Shown here piece by piece: positions 35,634 through 44,875 of a stretch of 64,000 nucleotides of DNA (positions within the stretch are counted from its first letter, which is position 1; each line of letters starts with the position of its first letter). The translations under genes and the position numbers were made by a program. The notes beneath the pieces were generated by a model, which saw only the letters and a list, made by a program, of their open reading frames with translations, searched no databases and was not told the DNA's origin. The stretch lies in assembly GCF_022009635.1 (NCBI RefSeq), contig NZ_CP091716.1, positions 124,001 to 188,000 of the forward strand, written 5' to 3'. The DNA is from Variovorax paradoxus. GTDB lineage: Bacteria > Pseudomonadota > Gammaproteobacteria > Burkholderiales > Burkholderiaceae_C.

Positions 35634-37442
35634 CTATGCAAGCAGCGCCAGCAACGCCGGGCTCGCGCGCAGCGGCATGGCGAGCAGGATCTGCCCCATG
35701 CCCTTGCCCAGCGGGTCGTTGCGCAGCGAAGCCATGCCGCCGCCGCCCAGCGCTTGCTCGCAGACGAAGTTGAAGGCGCCGATGCCCGGCACCTCGTATC
35801 GAGTGACGCGGCCCTTGACGAGATGCGCCAGCCAGTCGGCCACGCGTGCCTCGGTGAGCTGCTCGCGCAGCAGCGGGAGCAGGGCGGGGTGGCGCGCGAT
35901 GACGCCGATGTTCGAGGTGTCGCCCTTGTCGCCGCTGCGGGCCCAGGCCAGGCGCAGCAGGGGTACTTCGACCGTGTCCTGCGATGGCGTCGTCGTCGTT
36001 TGTTCGGCTCTGGCAGCCTGTGGGATGGGTACGAAGGGTGACGAGGGAGTTTCCGTGCGAGGCACGTCGATGCGCTCGCCATTGATGGTCACGCTCGCCT
36101 CGACCAGCGACTTGTCGAGCAGGAACGCGTACTGCCGTATCGACGGCGACACCGATGCGCGTCCGCCGCCCGCGCCCGTGGTGCCCGGAGCCCACGAGGT
36201 GCCGGCTGGCGCCACTTCGCGCGCGAACAGCTCCAGCGCGTCCTTGCGCGAATGCGTCACCGCGAGCCGCAGCACCGCCTCGCGCGTCTGCAGGGCCTGC
36301 GCATGCGGGCCGTAGCACGACTCCGCGCCCAGCACCTCGAGATGCGTCGCGCTGTAGGGACCGAAGCCGTTCCGCGCGAACAGCGTGCCGGTGCGCGAGA
36401 GGATCGCCTCGCCGGTGCGCCGGGCCTTGGCCACCGCGTCGAAGCCCACGATGGTGAGCTGCGCCGCCGTCTTGAAGCCATCGACGTAGGTGGCGCTGAC
36501 CTTGTAGCTGGCGGTCGGCGCATGGCCGCGCGCGCCGTGCACGCGCACCCGGTGCTCGCCGGCCTGTTCGATGCGCACCTGTGTGAAGTCGGCCACCACG
36601 TCGGGCAGCAGGTAGGCGGCGGGGTCGCCGATTTCGTAGAGCATCTGCTCGCCGACGACGGCGGGCGTGAGCTTGCCGCCGGTGCCCGCGGGCTTGGTCA
36701 CGACGAAGCTGCCGTCGGCGCCGCATTCGACGATGGGGTAGCCGATGTTCGGCCAGTCGGGCACCGTGTCCCAGTCGGTGTGCAGGCCGCCGGTGGCCTG
36801 GCAGCCGCATTCGATGATGTGACCGGCGAGGCTGCCGGCCGCGAGCAGATCGAAGTCGTCCGGCTGCCATTTGAATTCGTGCATCAGCACGCCGAGCGTG
36901 ACGGCCGAATCGACGCAGCGGCCGGTGATGACCACCTGCGCGCCCGCGTCGAGCGCGGCCTGTATCGGCCCTGCGCCGAGGTAGGCGTTGGCTGTGAGCA
37001 CGCGTTCGGGCAGCGCGGCGCCGCTCTGCAGTTCGCGCACGGGCGGCTGCGACTGGCGCAGCTGGGGCAGCAGGGGCGACACGTCGTCGCCGCTCACCAC
37101 GGCGATCTTCAGCGACACGCCTTGCTCCGCCGCGAGCGCGGCCAGTGCGTCGGCGCAGCCTTGCGGGTTCACGCCGCCCGCGTTGCTCACCACGCGGATG
37201 CCCTGTTTCACGACATCCTTCAGCACCGCCTTCATCGCCACCGAGACGAAGTCGGTCGCATAGCCCAGCTCGGGCTTCTTGAGCCTCGCTCCCGCAAGGA
37301 TGGACATGGTGAGTTCGGCGAGGTAGTCGAACACGAGGTAGTCGATCTGTCCGCTCTTCACGAGCTGCGGCGCGCCGACGCTGCTGTCGCCCCAGAAGCC
37401 GGATGCGCCGCCGATGCGGACGGTGCGTTGGTTGTCGTTCAT
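35634..37442 (-). CDS. Acyclic terpene utilization AtuA family protein (DUF1446)
   Basis: A 602-residue protein. Residues 1-450 are the AtuA/DUF1446 domain (RIGGASGFWGDSSVGAPQLV; VSNAGGVNPQGCADAL; ITGRCVDSAVTLG; GHIIECGCQATGG). A C-terminal AtuA-like domain (about 495-602; VPLLRLAWARSGDKGDTSNIGVIARHP) is fused, as in Pseudomonas AtuA. AtuA is essential for citronellol/geraniol catabolism but its reaction is uncertain. It is translationally coupled (ATGA) to the upstream enoyl-CoA hydratase gene. The acyl-CoA carboxylase genes of a full atu cluster are not in this window. Confidence 0.9.
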   Translation of the reverse strand: MNDNQRTVRIGGASGFWGDSSVGAPQLVKSGQIDYLVFDYLAELTMSILAGARLKKPELGYATDFVSVAMKAVLKDVVKQGIRVVSNAGGVNPQGCADALAALAAEQGVSLKIAVVSGDDVSPLLPQLRQSQPPVRELQSGAALPERVLTANAYLGAGPIQAALDAGAQVVITGRCVDSAVTLGVLMHEFKWQPDDFDLLAAGSLAGHIIECGCQATGGLHTDWDTVPDWPNIGYPIVECGADGSFVVTKPAGTGGKLTPAVVGEQMLYEIGDPAAYLLPDVVADFTQVRIEQAGEHRVRVHGARGHAPTASYKVSATYVDGFKTAAQLTIVGFDAVAKARRTGEAILSRTGTLFARNGFGPYSATHLEVLGAESCYGPHAQALQTREAVLRLAVTHSRKDALELFAREVAPAGTSWAPGTTGAGGGRASVSPSIRQYAFLLDKSLVEASVTINGERIDVPRTETPSSPFVPIPQAARAEQTTTTPSQDTVEVPLLRLAWARSGDKGDTSNIGVIARHPALLPLLREQLTEARVADWLAHLVKGRVTRYEVPGIGAFNFVCEQALGGGGMASLRNDPLGKGMGQILLAMPLRASPALLALLA

Positions 37443-38221
37443 CGGCCGCTCCACTGTGGCTTGCGTTTCTCGCGGAAGGCGAGCTGTCCTTCGGCGGCGT
37501 CCTCGGTCAGTGCGAAGAGGCCGATCTGGCTTTCGGTGAAGGCCATCGATTCCTCGAAGGCCATCGCCTCGATCTTCTTCATGGTGTACAGGCCGCGCCG
37601 GATGGCGGCGGGCGACTTGTCGAGCATGCGGCCGAGCAGCCAGTCGAGGCTTTCGTCGACGTCGTCGCTCACGCGGTTGACGAGCCCGAGTTCGAGCGCC
37701 TGCGCGGCAGTGACGGGCTCGCCGGTGATGCACATCTCGGCCAGCACGCGGCGCGGCAACAGGCCGCCGAGCACGCTGAGCACCTGAGCGGGGAAGAGGC
37801 CGACCTTCACCTCGGGCAGGCCGAACACGGCCTGGCTGCTGGCCACGGCCATGTCGCACATCGCCATGATCCCCATGCCGCCGGCCATGCAGGCGCCGTT
37901 GACGCGTGCGATCAGCGGCACGGTGGATTGGCGGGCCTGGCGGAACAGGTTGGCGAAGCCTTGGTAGGGCGCGGCGTAGTCGAACTTGAAGGAGGTGCCG
38001 CTCTGCAGGTCGGCGCCGGCGCAGAAGGCGCGCGTGCCGGCACCGGTGATGACCACGGCGCGAACCGCGCCGTCGTCGTTGGCGCGGCGAAGGGCATCGC
38101 CCAGGCCGGCGAGCACGGCGGCGCTGATGGCGTTGCGGCGCTCTTCGCGGTCGATGGTGAGCCACATGACGGGCCCGCGCATCTCTTCGCGCAGTTCGGT
38201 GGGGGGAGGGGTTTCGGACAT
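37439..38221 (-). CDS. Enoyl-CoA hydratase/isomerase family protein
   Basis: A 260-residue crotonase. Oxyanion-hole motifs are AFCAGADLQSG and NGACMAGGMGIMAMCD, and the substrate-binding region FGLPEVKVGLFP carries the expected Glu. It hydrates or isomerises enoyl-CoA. It precedes and overlaps the atuA-like gene, so a role corresponding to AtuE (isohexenylglutaconyl-CoA hydratase) is likely but not proven. Confidence 0.9.
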   Translation of the reverse strand: MSETPPPTELREEMRGPVMWLTIDREERRNAISAAVLAGLGDALRRANDDGAVRAVVITGAGTRAFCAGADLQSGTSFKFDYAAPYQGFANLFRQARQSTVPLIARVNGACMAGGMGIMAMCDMAVASSQAVFGLPEVKVGLFPAQVLSVLGGLLPRRVLAEMCITGEPVTAAQALELGLVNRVSDDVDESLDWLLGRMLDKSPAAIRRGLYTMKKIEAMAFEESMAFTESQIGLFALTEDAAEGQLAFREKRKPQWSGR

Positions 38222-38286
38222 GGCGCGATGGGTTCCTTCGTCGGTGCTTCGGTCTTCTTGCGAAGCGGTCCCCCGAGCGTGACCCG

Positions 38287-38311
38287 AAAAAAAAGCCGCG
38301 ACATGCGGCTT
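38287..38311 (-). terminator. Rho-independent terminator after the GST gene
   Basis: On the minus strand, AAGCCGC-ATGTC-GCGGCTT is followed by a T8 run (top strand: A8 at 38287-38294, stem arms 38293-38299 / 38305-38311). It separates GST from the enoyl-CoA hydratase/atuA transcript. Confidence 0.85.
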
Positions 38312-38379
38312 GTGGCTGAAGCGGGCCGGGTTTTCCCTGAGGGTCGCCCGGCCGTCTTGCTGCTTCTGCTGGCTTCGGC

Positions 38380-38988
38380 TTACTTCAGCAGGCCTTCAGC
38401 CTTCATTGCTTCCTGCACCGCGGGGCGGGCGCCGACGCGTGCGTGCCAGGCCAGCAGGTTGGGGTAGCCGGAGATGTCCACGCCGGTGGGCTTGCTCCAG
38501 TTGGTGACGGTGAACAGGTAGCCGTCGGCCACGCTGAAGGTGTCGCCCATCAGGTATTGCTTGCTGGCGAGTTCGCTGTCGAGCCACTTGAAGCGCGAAG
38601 CCAGCTTGTCCTTGGCGATGGTCTTGGCTTCTTCCGGCATGGCCGGGTTGAACAGCGGGCTGAAGCCCTTGTGGATTTCCGTGCCGATGAAGGTCAGCCA
38701 CTCTTGCAGGCGATAGCGCTGCATGGTGCCGGAGGCCGGTGCGAGGTTCTTGGTGGGCGCCAGGTCGGCGATGTACTGCAGGATGGCTGGGCCTTCGCGC
38801 AGGCGGGTGCCGTCGTCGAGTTCGAGCATCGGCACGTAGCCCAGCGGGTTGATGCCGTAGTAGTCGGTGCCGTCTTGCAGCTTGTGGCTCTTGGTGCTGG
38901 CCAGCACGGGTTCGAAGGCGAGGCCGGCTTCGTGCATCGCGATGTGGGGAGACAGCGAGCAGGCGCCCGGCGAGTAGTACAGCTTCAT
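38380..38988 (-). CDS. Glutathione S-transferase (bacterial GstA/beta type)
   Basis: A 202-residue GST. N-terminal thioredoxin-fold domain: MKLYYSPGACSLSPHIAMHEAGL, with the beta-class Cys10 and the GINPLGYVPMLELDDG cis-Pro loop, then EGPAILQYIADL. C-terminal helical domain with FSVADGYLFTVTNW. It conjugates glutathione to electrophiles in the cytoplasm. Single-gene unit with its own terminator. Confidence 0.93.
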   Translation of the reverse strand: MKLYYSPGACSLSPHIAMHEAGLAFEPVLASTKSHKLQDGTDYYGINPLGYVPMLELDDGTRLREGPAILQYIADLAPTKNLAPASGTMQRYRLQEWLTFIGTEIHKGFSPLFNPAMPEEAKTIAKDKLASRFKWLDSELASKQYLMGDTFSVADGYLFTVTNWSKPTGVDISGYPNLLAWHARVGARPAVQEAMKAEGLLK

Positions 38989-39172
38989 TCGAAATAACTC
39001 CAATGGTTTGGCGAGGTGTGATTCTTCTGGGAGACCACGGCGGATGCTAGCGGGTTTGGCGGCATCGCGTTTTTGTCCTACGGCGGCTCGCGCGAGGCGA
39101 CTATCGGGCACCGCGGCGGCCGTTTCTAAGCTCCCTGACGCGGTGGGCAAGGCCCTGCCGAAGGAGTCTTGA

Positions 39173-39358
39173 ATGTTGAAGTACGCGATCATTTTTGCCG
39201 TCATCTCGCTGGTGGCGGGTCTGCTGGGCTTCGGCGGCGTGGCTGCCGGCGCGGCCGGCATTGCCAAGCTGCTGTTCGGCCTGTTCCTGGTGCTGGCCGT
39301 GCTGTTCGTGGTGCTGGCCGCCCTGGGGGTGGGCGCCGTGAAGAAAGCGCTGGACTGA
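39173..39358 (+). CDS. DUF1328 (YtjA-like) small membrane protein
   Basis: A 61-residue protein with two hydrophobic helices ([21 protein letters not shown] and [25 protein letters not shown]), matching the DUF1328 family. Strong RBS AAGGAG before the ATG. Function unknown; often stress-induced. Confidence 0.88.
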   Translation: MLKYAIIFAVISLVAGLLGFGGVAAGAAGIAKLLFGLFLVLAVLFVVLAALGVGAVKKALD

Positions 39359-39361
39359 CCG

Positions 39362-39508
39362 ATGCTGCGCAACAAACCCCGGTGGCCGCAGGCGCGGTCG
39401 CTGGGCTGGCTTCTGCAGAGTCCGGCGCATCGCGTGCTGCGAGTGCTGCTCGTGACGCAGGCCCACTGGCAATTGCCTGAACACCGTTCGCGTCGACGAC
39501 GCACCTGA
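39362..39508 (+). CDS. Possible short Arg-rich ORF
   Basis: A 48-codon frame starting 3 nt after the DUF1328 stop and ending just before the transglutaminase-like gene (MLRNKPRWPQ...EHRSRRRRT). It has no RBS clearly its own beyond coupling and no family. It could equally be a non-coding leader. Confidence 0.2.
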   Translation: MLRNKPRWPQARSLGWLLQSPAHRVLRVLLVTQAHWQLPEHRSRRRRT

Positions 39509-39518
39509 AGAGAAGCTC

Positions 39519-40406
39519 ATGCACATCTCCCACATCGACGCGCAGCTCGACTACGAGGTCGCCGCGCCGGCGCACATGCTGCTCAACATCGAGGCGGCGC
39601 GCTCGGGCGGGCAGGCTGTTGTCAGCGAGGCGCTGAGCATCGAGCCGCCGACCGAGATGCAGGTGTTCTGCGACGAGTCGAGCGGCAATCGCTTCATCCG
39701 CTTCGACGCCAGGCCGGGGTCGCTGAAGATCAGCTACAAGGCCACGGTGCAGCGTGCCCATGTGCAGGTGCCGACCGATCTGCGCGAGGTGCCGGTGAGC
39801 GAGGTGCCCGACGAAGTGCTGCACTACATGATGCCGACGCGCTACTGCGAGTCGGACCTGATGTCGCGTTGCGCGCAGCAGCTCTTCGGCGATCTGCCGC
39901 CGGGCATCGGCCGCGTGCAGGCGATCGTCGACTGGATCCACGAAAGCATTGCCTACGAGCCGGGCAGCAGCGACTCGACCACCACCGCGCGCGAGGTGTT
40001 CGTGGAACGTGCCGGCGTGTGCCGCGACTTCGCGCACCTGGGCATCACCTTCTGCCGCGCGCTCAACATTCCGGCGCGGCTGGTGGTGGGCTATGTGTGG
40101 TTCGACGAACCGCCGCAGGATTTTCATGCCGTGTTCGAAGCCTGGCTCGGCGGGCAGTGGGTGCTGTTCGACGCCACGCGCATGGCGCCTGTCGACCGTC
40201 TGGTGCGCGTGGGCACCGGGCGCGATGCGAAGGACGTGGCTTTCTGCACGATCTTCGGCAACGTGCGCATGACCGACAAGAAGCTGGTGATCCGCGAACT
40301 GCAGGACGAAAGCCTCGCGCCGTCGAAGGCGCCGCCGCCCACGGGCACGCTGGTGGGCATCGAGAAGCCCGTGCCGGTGGTGCAGGTGGCTGAAGTGACG
40401 GGCTGA
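39519..40406 (+). CDS. Transglutaminase-like family protein
   Basis: A 295-residue protein. The N-terminal beta-rich domain (residues 1-95) is the usual bacterial transglutaminase N-terminal region. The transglutaminase-like core holds the catalytic triad: GVCRDFAHLGI (Cys), DFHAVFEAWLGGQWVLFDAT (His and Asp). These cysteine peptidase-like proteins may act as amidases or proteases. No signal peptide is evident. RBS AAGAG precedes ATG. Confidence 0.9.
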   Translation: MHISHIDAQLDYEVAAPAHMLLNIEAARSGGQAVVSEALSIEPPTEMQVFCDESSGNRFIRFDARPGSLKISYKATVQRAHVQVPTDLREVPVSEVPDEVLHYMMPTRYCESDLMSRCAQQLFGDLPPGIGRVQAIVDWIHESIAYEPGSSDSTTTAREVFVERAGVCRDFAHLGITFCRALNIPARLVVGYVWFDEPPQDFHAVFEAWLGGQWVLFDATRMAPVDRLVRVGTGRDAKDVAFCTIFGNVRMTDKKLVIRELQDESLAPSKAPPPTGTLVGIEKPVPVVQVAEVTG

Positions 40407-40418
40407 CGCGGCTTGTTT

Positions 40419-40435
40419 GCTATCAAATAGATAGC
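40419..40435. repeat. Short palindrome GCTATC-AAATA-GATAGC
   Basis: A 6-bp perfect inverted repeat in the gap before mnmG, related to the palindrome at 9549-9563. Probably a dispersed short repeat. Confidence 0.5.
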
Positions 40436-40581
40436 GAACTTGTCAATTGCCGTGGGCCTTCGAGACTGATTTGGCATGGCCCTCTAGCTTGTCCACACAA
40501 CGGGCGCGAGGCGGCACCGGCGATTAAAATTGGTGCCCCCTTTTGCGCCGCGCACGCGTCAGTTGTGCGCCCCCATTTCAA

Positions 40582-42531
40582 ATGCTGTACCCCGAAGAAT
40601 TCGACGTGATCGTCGTCGGCGGTGGCCATGCCGGCACCGAAGCCGCGCTCGCCGCCGCGCGCATGGGCGCCAAGACGCTGCTGCTCTCCCACAACATCGA
40701 AACGCTGGGCCAGATGAGCTGCAACCCCTCGATCGGCGGCATCGGCAAGGGCCACCTGGTGAAGGAAGTCGATGCGCTCGGCGGCGCGATGGCGATTGCC
40801 ACCGATGAAGCCGGCATCCAGTTTCGCATCCTCAATTCGAGCAAGGGCCCAGCCGTGCGTGCGACGCGTGCGCAAGCCGACCGCGTGCTCTACAAGGCGG
40901 CTATTCGCCATCGCCTGGAGAACCAGCCGAACCTGAGCCTGTTCCAGCAGGCGGTCGACGACCTGATGGTGGAGGGCGACCGCGTGGTCGGCGCCGTCAC
41001 GCAGGTGGGCATTGCTTTCCGCGCGCGCACCGTGGTGCTGACGGCGGGGACTTTCCTCGACGGCCGCATCCATGTCGGGCTGGACAACTACCAGGCCGGG
41101 CGAGCGGGCGATCCGCCGGCGGTGAGCCTGTCGGCGCGGCTCAAGGAACTGAAGCTGCCGCAGGGCCGCCTCAAGACCGGCACGCCGCCGCGTCTCGACG
41201 GCCGCAGCATCGATTTTTCGAAATGCACCGAGCAGCCGGGCGACGGCATGCCGGGCGGGGCAGGGCCGATGCCAGTGTTCAGCTTCATGGGCCGCACGGA
41301 CATGCATCCGCGGCAGATGCCCTGCTGGATCACCCATACGAATGCGCGCACGCACGAGATCATCCGTTCGGGCTTCGACCGCAGCCCGATGTTCACCGGC
41401 AAGATCGACGGCGTGGGTCCGCGCTACTGCCCGAGCGTGGAAGACAAGATCAACCGCTTCGCCGACAAGGAGAGCCACCAGATCTTCCTGGAGCCCGAAG
41501 GCCTGACGACGAACGAGTACTACCCGAACGGGATCTCGACCAGCCTGCCGTTCGACATCCAGTACCAACTGGTGCGCTCGATGCCTGGCCTGGAGAACGC
41601 GCACATCCTGCGTCCGGGCTACGCCATCGAGTACGACTACTTCGATCCGCGCGAACTCAAGAGCAGCTTCGAGACCCGTTCGGTCAAGGGCCTGTTCTTT
41701 GCGGGACAGATCAACGGCACGACCGGCTATGAAGAGGCGGCGGCTCAGGGTCTGTTTGCCGGCATCAATGCCGCGCTGCAATGCCGGGGCGAAGAAGCCT
41801 GGCTGCCGCGCCGGGACGAAGCCTATCTGGGCGTGCTCGTCGATGATCTGATCACCAAGGGCGTGACCGAGCCTTACCGCATGTTCACCAGCCGCGCGGA
41901 GTTCCGCCTGCAGCTGCGTGAAGACAACGCCGACATGCGCCTGACCGAAGCCGGCCGCAAGCTGGGCCTGGTGGACGATGCACGCTGGGATGCATTCAGC
42001 CGCAAGCGCGATGCTGTTTCACGTGAAACAGAGCGGCTCAAGTCGATCTGGGTAAACCCACGAAACCTGCCGGCTTCCGAGTCCGAGCGGGTGCTGGGCA
42101 AGGTCATCGACCATGAGTACAACCTGGCCGATCTGCTGCGCCGGCCCGATGTGAACTACGAAACGCTGATGTCGCTCGACGGCAGCAAGTACGCCGCTCC
42201 GGTGGCCTTGAGCGAAACCGAGATCGAGCAGATCGAGATTTCGGCCAAGTACTCCGGTTACATCGAACGCCAGCACGACGAGGTAGAGCGTGCCGCGCAC
42301 TTTGAGAACCTGAAGCTGCCGGCCGATTTTGACTACGGGCAGGTCAAGGCGCTGAGTTTCGAAGTAAGGCAGAAGCTGGACAAACACCGCCCAGAGACGC
42401 TGGGCCTGGCCTCGCGCATCTCCGGGGTGACGCCCGCCGCCATTTCGCTCCTGATGATCCATCTGCGCAAGGGTGGTCACAAGGCCTTTTCTCGCGATGC
42501 GGCCACCACCACGGAAGCGGCCGTGGAATGA
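40582..42531 (+). CDS. mnmG: tRNA uridine-5-carboxymethylaminomethyl modification enzyme MnmG (GidA)
   Basis: A 649-residue FAD enzyme. Rossmann motif [23 protein letters not shown], GidA signatures [10 protein letters not shown] (with [10 protein letters not shown]) and [17 protein letters not shown], and a C-terminal helical domain. With MnmE it installs cmnm5 at U34 of tRNAs. Start MLYPEEFDV chosen because the Rossmann strand follows at once. It carries an internal parS site at 42015. The stop overlaps the rsmG start (ATGA). Confidence 0.97.
   Translation: MLYPEEFDVIVVGGGHAGTEAALAAARMGAKTLLLSHNIETLGQMSCNPSIGGIGKGHLVKEVDALGGAMAIATDEAGIQFRILNSSKGPAVRATRAQADRVLYKAAIRHRLENQPNLSLFQQAVDDLMVEGDRVVGAVTQVGIAFRARTVVLTAGTFLDGRIHVGLDNYQAGRAGDPPAVSLSARLKELKLPQGRLKTGTPPRLDGRSIDFSKCTEQPGDGMPGGAGPMPVFSFMGRTDMHPRQMPCWITHTNARTHEIIRSGFDRSPMFTGKIDGVGPRYCPSVEDKINRFADKESHQIFLEPEGLTTNEYYPNGISTSLPFDIQYQLVRSMPGLENAHILRPGYAIEYDYFDPRELKSSFETRSVKGLFFAGQINGTTGYEEAAAQGLFAGINAALQCRGEEAWLPRRDEAYLGVLVDDLITKGVTEPYRMFTSRAEFRLQLREDNADMRLTEAGRKLGLVDDARWDAFSRKRDAVSRETERLKSIWVNPRNLPASESERVLGKVIDHEYNLADLLRRPDVNYETLMSLDGSKYAAPVALSETEIEQIEISAKYSGYIERQHDEVERAAHFENLKLPADFDYGQVKALSFEVRQKLDKHRPETLGLASRISGVTPAAISLLMIHLRKGGHKAFSRDAATTTEAAVE
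42015..42030. promoter_or_regulatory. parS centromere site 1 (within mnmG)
   Basis: TGTTTCACGTGAAACA is the perfect 16-bp palindromic parS consensus bound by ParB. It is embedded in mnmG codons (DAVSRETE), 3.4 kb from parB. Confidence 0.95.
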
Positions 42532-43169
42532 CGGCACCTATCGATACGCTGCGCGCTGGCGCAGCAGCCATGGGCGTGGCCTTGTCCGACCAGCAGGGCG
42601 AGCAGCTGTTGGCCTATGGCACCTTGATGCTCAAGTGGAACAAGGTCTACAACCTGACCGCGTTGCGCGATCCGGCGAGCGTGCTCACGCACCATTTGCT
42701 CGACAGCCTGGCCGCGATCGCGCCGCTGCAGCGTGAGTGGGCAGGGAAGGGCAAGCTGCTGGATGTGGGCTCGGGCGGCGGATTGCCCGGTGTTGTGATC
42801 GCCATCATGCGGCCCGACATCGACGTGAGCTGCCTCGATGCCGTGGCCAAGAAGGCCGCGTTCGTCCAACAAGTGGCGGCTGAACTGGAGTTGCCGAACC
42901 TGCGCGGGCTGCATGCCCGGGTCGAGTCGCTCACAGGCAGCTATGACGTCATCAGCTCCCGCGCTTTCGCTTCGCTGCCCGATTTCTTCAATGGCTCAGT
43001 GCATCTGCTGGCGCCCGGCGCCGTCTGGCTTGCGATGAAGGGTAAAGTGCCGGCCGACGAACTCGCGGCTTTGCCGAAGGGCGTCGCAGTGTTTCACGTG
43101 GAACAACTGACGGTTCCCGGCCTGGGTGCAGAGCGTTGCATCGTCTGGGCCCGCAACGAATCCGCCTGA
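42528..43169 (+). CDS. rsmG: 16S rRNA (guanine-527 N7) methyltransferase RsmG (GidB)
   Basis: A 213-residue methyltransferase: [16 protein letters not shown]-binding [17 protein letters not shown], and [11 protein letters not shown] are RsmG hallmarks. It methylates G527 of 16S rRNA. Overlaps mnmG by 4 nt. It contains a second parS-like site at 43090. Confidence 0.97.
   Translation: MTAPIDTLRAGAAAMGVALSDQQGEQLLAYGTLMLKWNKVYNLTALRDPASVLTHHLLDSLAAIAPLQREWAGKGKLLDVGSGGGLPGVVIAIMRPDIDVSCLDAVAKKAAFVQQVAAELELPNLRGLHARVESLTGSYDVISSRAFASLPDFFNGSVHLLAPGAVWLAMKGKVPADELAALPKGVAVFHVEQLTVPGLGAERCIVWARNESA
43090..43105. promoter_or_regulatory. parS centromere site 2 (within rsmG)
   Basis: TGTTTCACGTGGAACA; on the other strand it reads TGTTCCACGTGAAACA, fitting the TGTTNCACGTGAAACA form of parS. 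It lies 1.06 kb from site 1, inside rsmG codons (VFHVEQ). Confidence 0.85.
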
Positions 43170-43198
43170 CCAGGCGTCTCGATTCACGAAAAGAAGCA

Positions 43199-43224
43199 CC
43201 GGTGCCGGCAAAAGCCGGCGCCGG
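43199..43224. terminator. GC-rich hairpin after rsmG
   Basis: CCGGTGCCGGC / GCCGGCGCCGG around an AAAA loop, one mismatch in 11 bp. No T-run follows, so it may be an attenuating hairpin or a repeat rather than a classical terminator. Confidence 0.45.
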
Positions 43225-43308
43225 AACGGCCTTCACGGCGTCGTGCTCGCTTAGACTCGATGCCTCCCCTCTGGTCTCTCTCCGGCTCGCTTTTTCGAGG
43301 CAAAACCC

Positions 43309-43923
43309 ATGTTCGGCATCGCTGACTACGGCGCATTCGTCGCCGCCATCGTCCTCTTCCTCCTGATTCCCGGCCCGGGCAACCTGGCGCTGATCACCTC
43401 GACCAGCAAAGGCGGAATCCGTGGCGGACTGGCAGCGACCACCGGCGTGATCCTGGGCGACCAATGCCTGATGTGGGCTGCGGTGGCCGGCGTGTCGGCC
43501 GTGCTGGCTGCTTACCCGGCCGCGTTCAAGGCTGTGCAGTGGCTGGGCGCTGTGTACCTGGGCTGGCTGGGCCTCAAGATGCTGCTCGCCAAGCCCGGCT
43601 CGGCACCCATCCTGAACATCAAGCCCAGCCACTTCATGCGCCAGGCCTTCACCATCACCTTGCTGAACCCCAAGGCGATCGTGTTCTACATGGCCTTCTT
43701 TCCGCTGTTCGTGGACCCGGCCCGTCACCAAGGCCTGATCACTTTCGGCGCAATGGCCGTCACCATTGCCGCACTGACCTTCCTGTACGGCCTGACCTCG
43801 ACGTTGCTCACGCACTTCCTGGCCGAGCGCATCCGTGCCAATCCCCGGATTTCGGGCACGCTCGAGAAGCTCGCCGGCACCTTCCTGATCGCCTTCGGCG
43901 TCAAGCTCGCAATTTCCCGCTGA
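43309..43923 (+). CDS. LysE/RhtB family amino acid exporter
   Basis: A 204-residue membrane protein with six hydrophobic helices. The N-terminal LysE signature is present: FLLIPGPGNLALITSTSKGGIRGGLAATTGVILGD (residues ~14-48 in abbreviated form), as is LLNPKAIVFYMAFFPLFVDP. It exports amino acids or homoserine-lactone-like compounds. It lies between rsmG and parA, 15 nt before parA. Confidence 0.92.
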   Translation: MFGIADYGAFVAAIVLFLLIPGPGNLALITSTSKGGIRGGLAATTGVILGDQCLMWAAVAGVSAVLAAYPAAFKAVQWLGAVYLGWLGLKMLLAKPGSAPILNIKPSHFMRQAFTITLLNPKAIVFYMAFFPLFVDPARHQGLITFGAMAVTIAALTFLYGLTSTLLTHFLAERIRANPRISGTLEKLAGTFLIAFGVKLAISR

Positions 43924-43938
43924 TCCTCCCGCACAGAC

Positions 43939-44859
43939 ATGGCCAAGATTTTCTGCATTGCCAACCAAAAGGGCGGCGTCGGCAAGACCACCACCACCGT
44001 CAATCTCGCCGCCGGCCTGGCCAAGGTCGGCCAACGGGTGCTGATGATCGACCTCGACCCCCAGGGCAATGCCACCATGGGTTCGGGCATCGACAAGCGC
44101 CAGCTGGAGCTGACGGTGTACGACGTGCTGCTCGAATCGGCCTCGGTGGCCGAGGCGCGGGTCAAGGCCGACAAGCTGGAGGAGGGCGGCTGCGGCTACG
44201 ACGTGCTGGGCGCCAACCGCGAGCTGGCGGGTGCCGAAGTCGAGATGGTTGCGCTCGACCGCCGCGAAAAGCGCCTGCGCACCGCTCTTGCCGCGGTCGG
44301 TGCGGAGTACGACTTCGTGCTGATCGACTGCCCGCCCAGCCTGAGCCTGCTGACGCTGAATGGCTTGTGCGCGGCCCACGGCGTGATCGTGCCGATGCAA
44401 TGCGAGTACTTCGCGCTCGAAGGGCTGACCGACCTGGTCAACACCATCAAACAGGTGCACGCCAACCTCAACAAGAACCTGCAGATCATCGGCCTGCTGC
44501 GCGTGATGTTCGATCCGCGCATCACGCTGCAGCAGCAGGTGAGCGAGCAGCTCAAGTCCCACTTCGGCGACAAGGTGTTCGATACCGTAATCCCACGCAA
44601 CGTGCGGCTGGCCGAGGCGCCGAGCTACGGCCTGCCGGGCGTGGTGTTCGACCCGGCCGCGCGAGGCAGCCAGGCTTTCATCGCGTTCGCCCAGGAGCTG
44701 GTCGAGAAGATGCCACCCGCCAGCGCGTTCGCCTCGGGCGCGGTGGCGCCGCCGATCGCGCCGGTCGAGCGCATCGCGCCGGACCTGCCGATCCCGGCCG
44801 ACGTGATGGCGCCGGCTACGGCGCCGGAGTCCGATTCGACCAGCGAAAACAACGCCTGA
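43939..44859 (+). CDS. parA: Chromosome-partitioning ATPase ParA
   Basis: A 306-residue ParA/Soj ATPase with the deviant Walker A NQKGGVGKTTTTVNLAAGL at the N-terminus, LMIDLDPQGNATMGSG and FVLIDCPPSLSLLT. The C-terminal tail (about 255-306) is Ala/Pro-rich and longer than usual. It drives segregation of ParB-parS complexes. An unrelated hydrolase gene separates it from parB. Confidence 0.97.
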   Translation: MAKIFCIANQKGGVGKTTTTVNLAAGLAKVGQRVLMIDLDPQGNATMGSGIDKRQLELTVYDVLLESASVAEARVKADKLEEGGCGYDVLGANRELAGAEVEMVALDRREKRLRTALAAVGAEYDFVLIDCPPSLSLLTLNGLCAAHGVIVPMQCEYFALEGLTDLVNTIKQVHANLNKNLQIIGLLRVMFDPRITLQQQVSEQLKSHFGDKVFDTVIPRNVRLAEAPSYGLPGVVFDPAARGSQAFIAFAQELVEKMPPASAFASGAVAPPIAPVERIAPDLPIPADVMAPATAPESDSTSENNA

Positions 44860-44875
44860 CGCGGGGCCACGGCAC

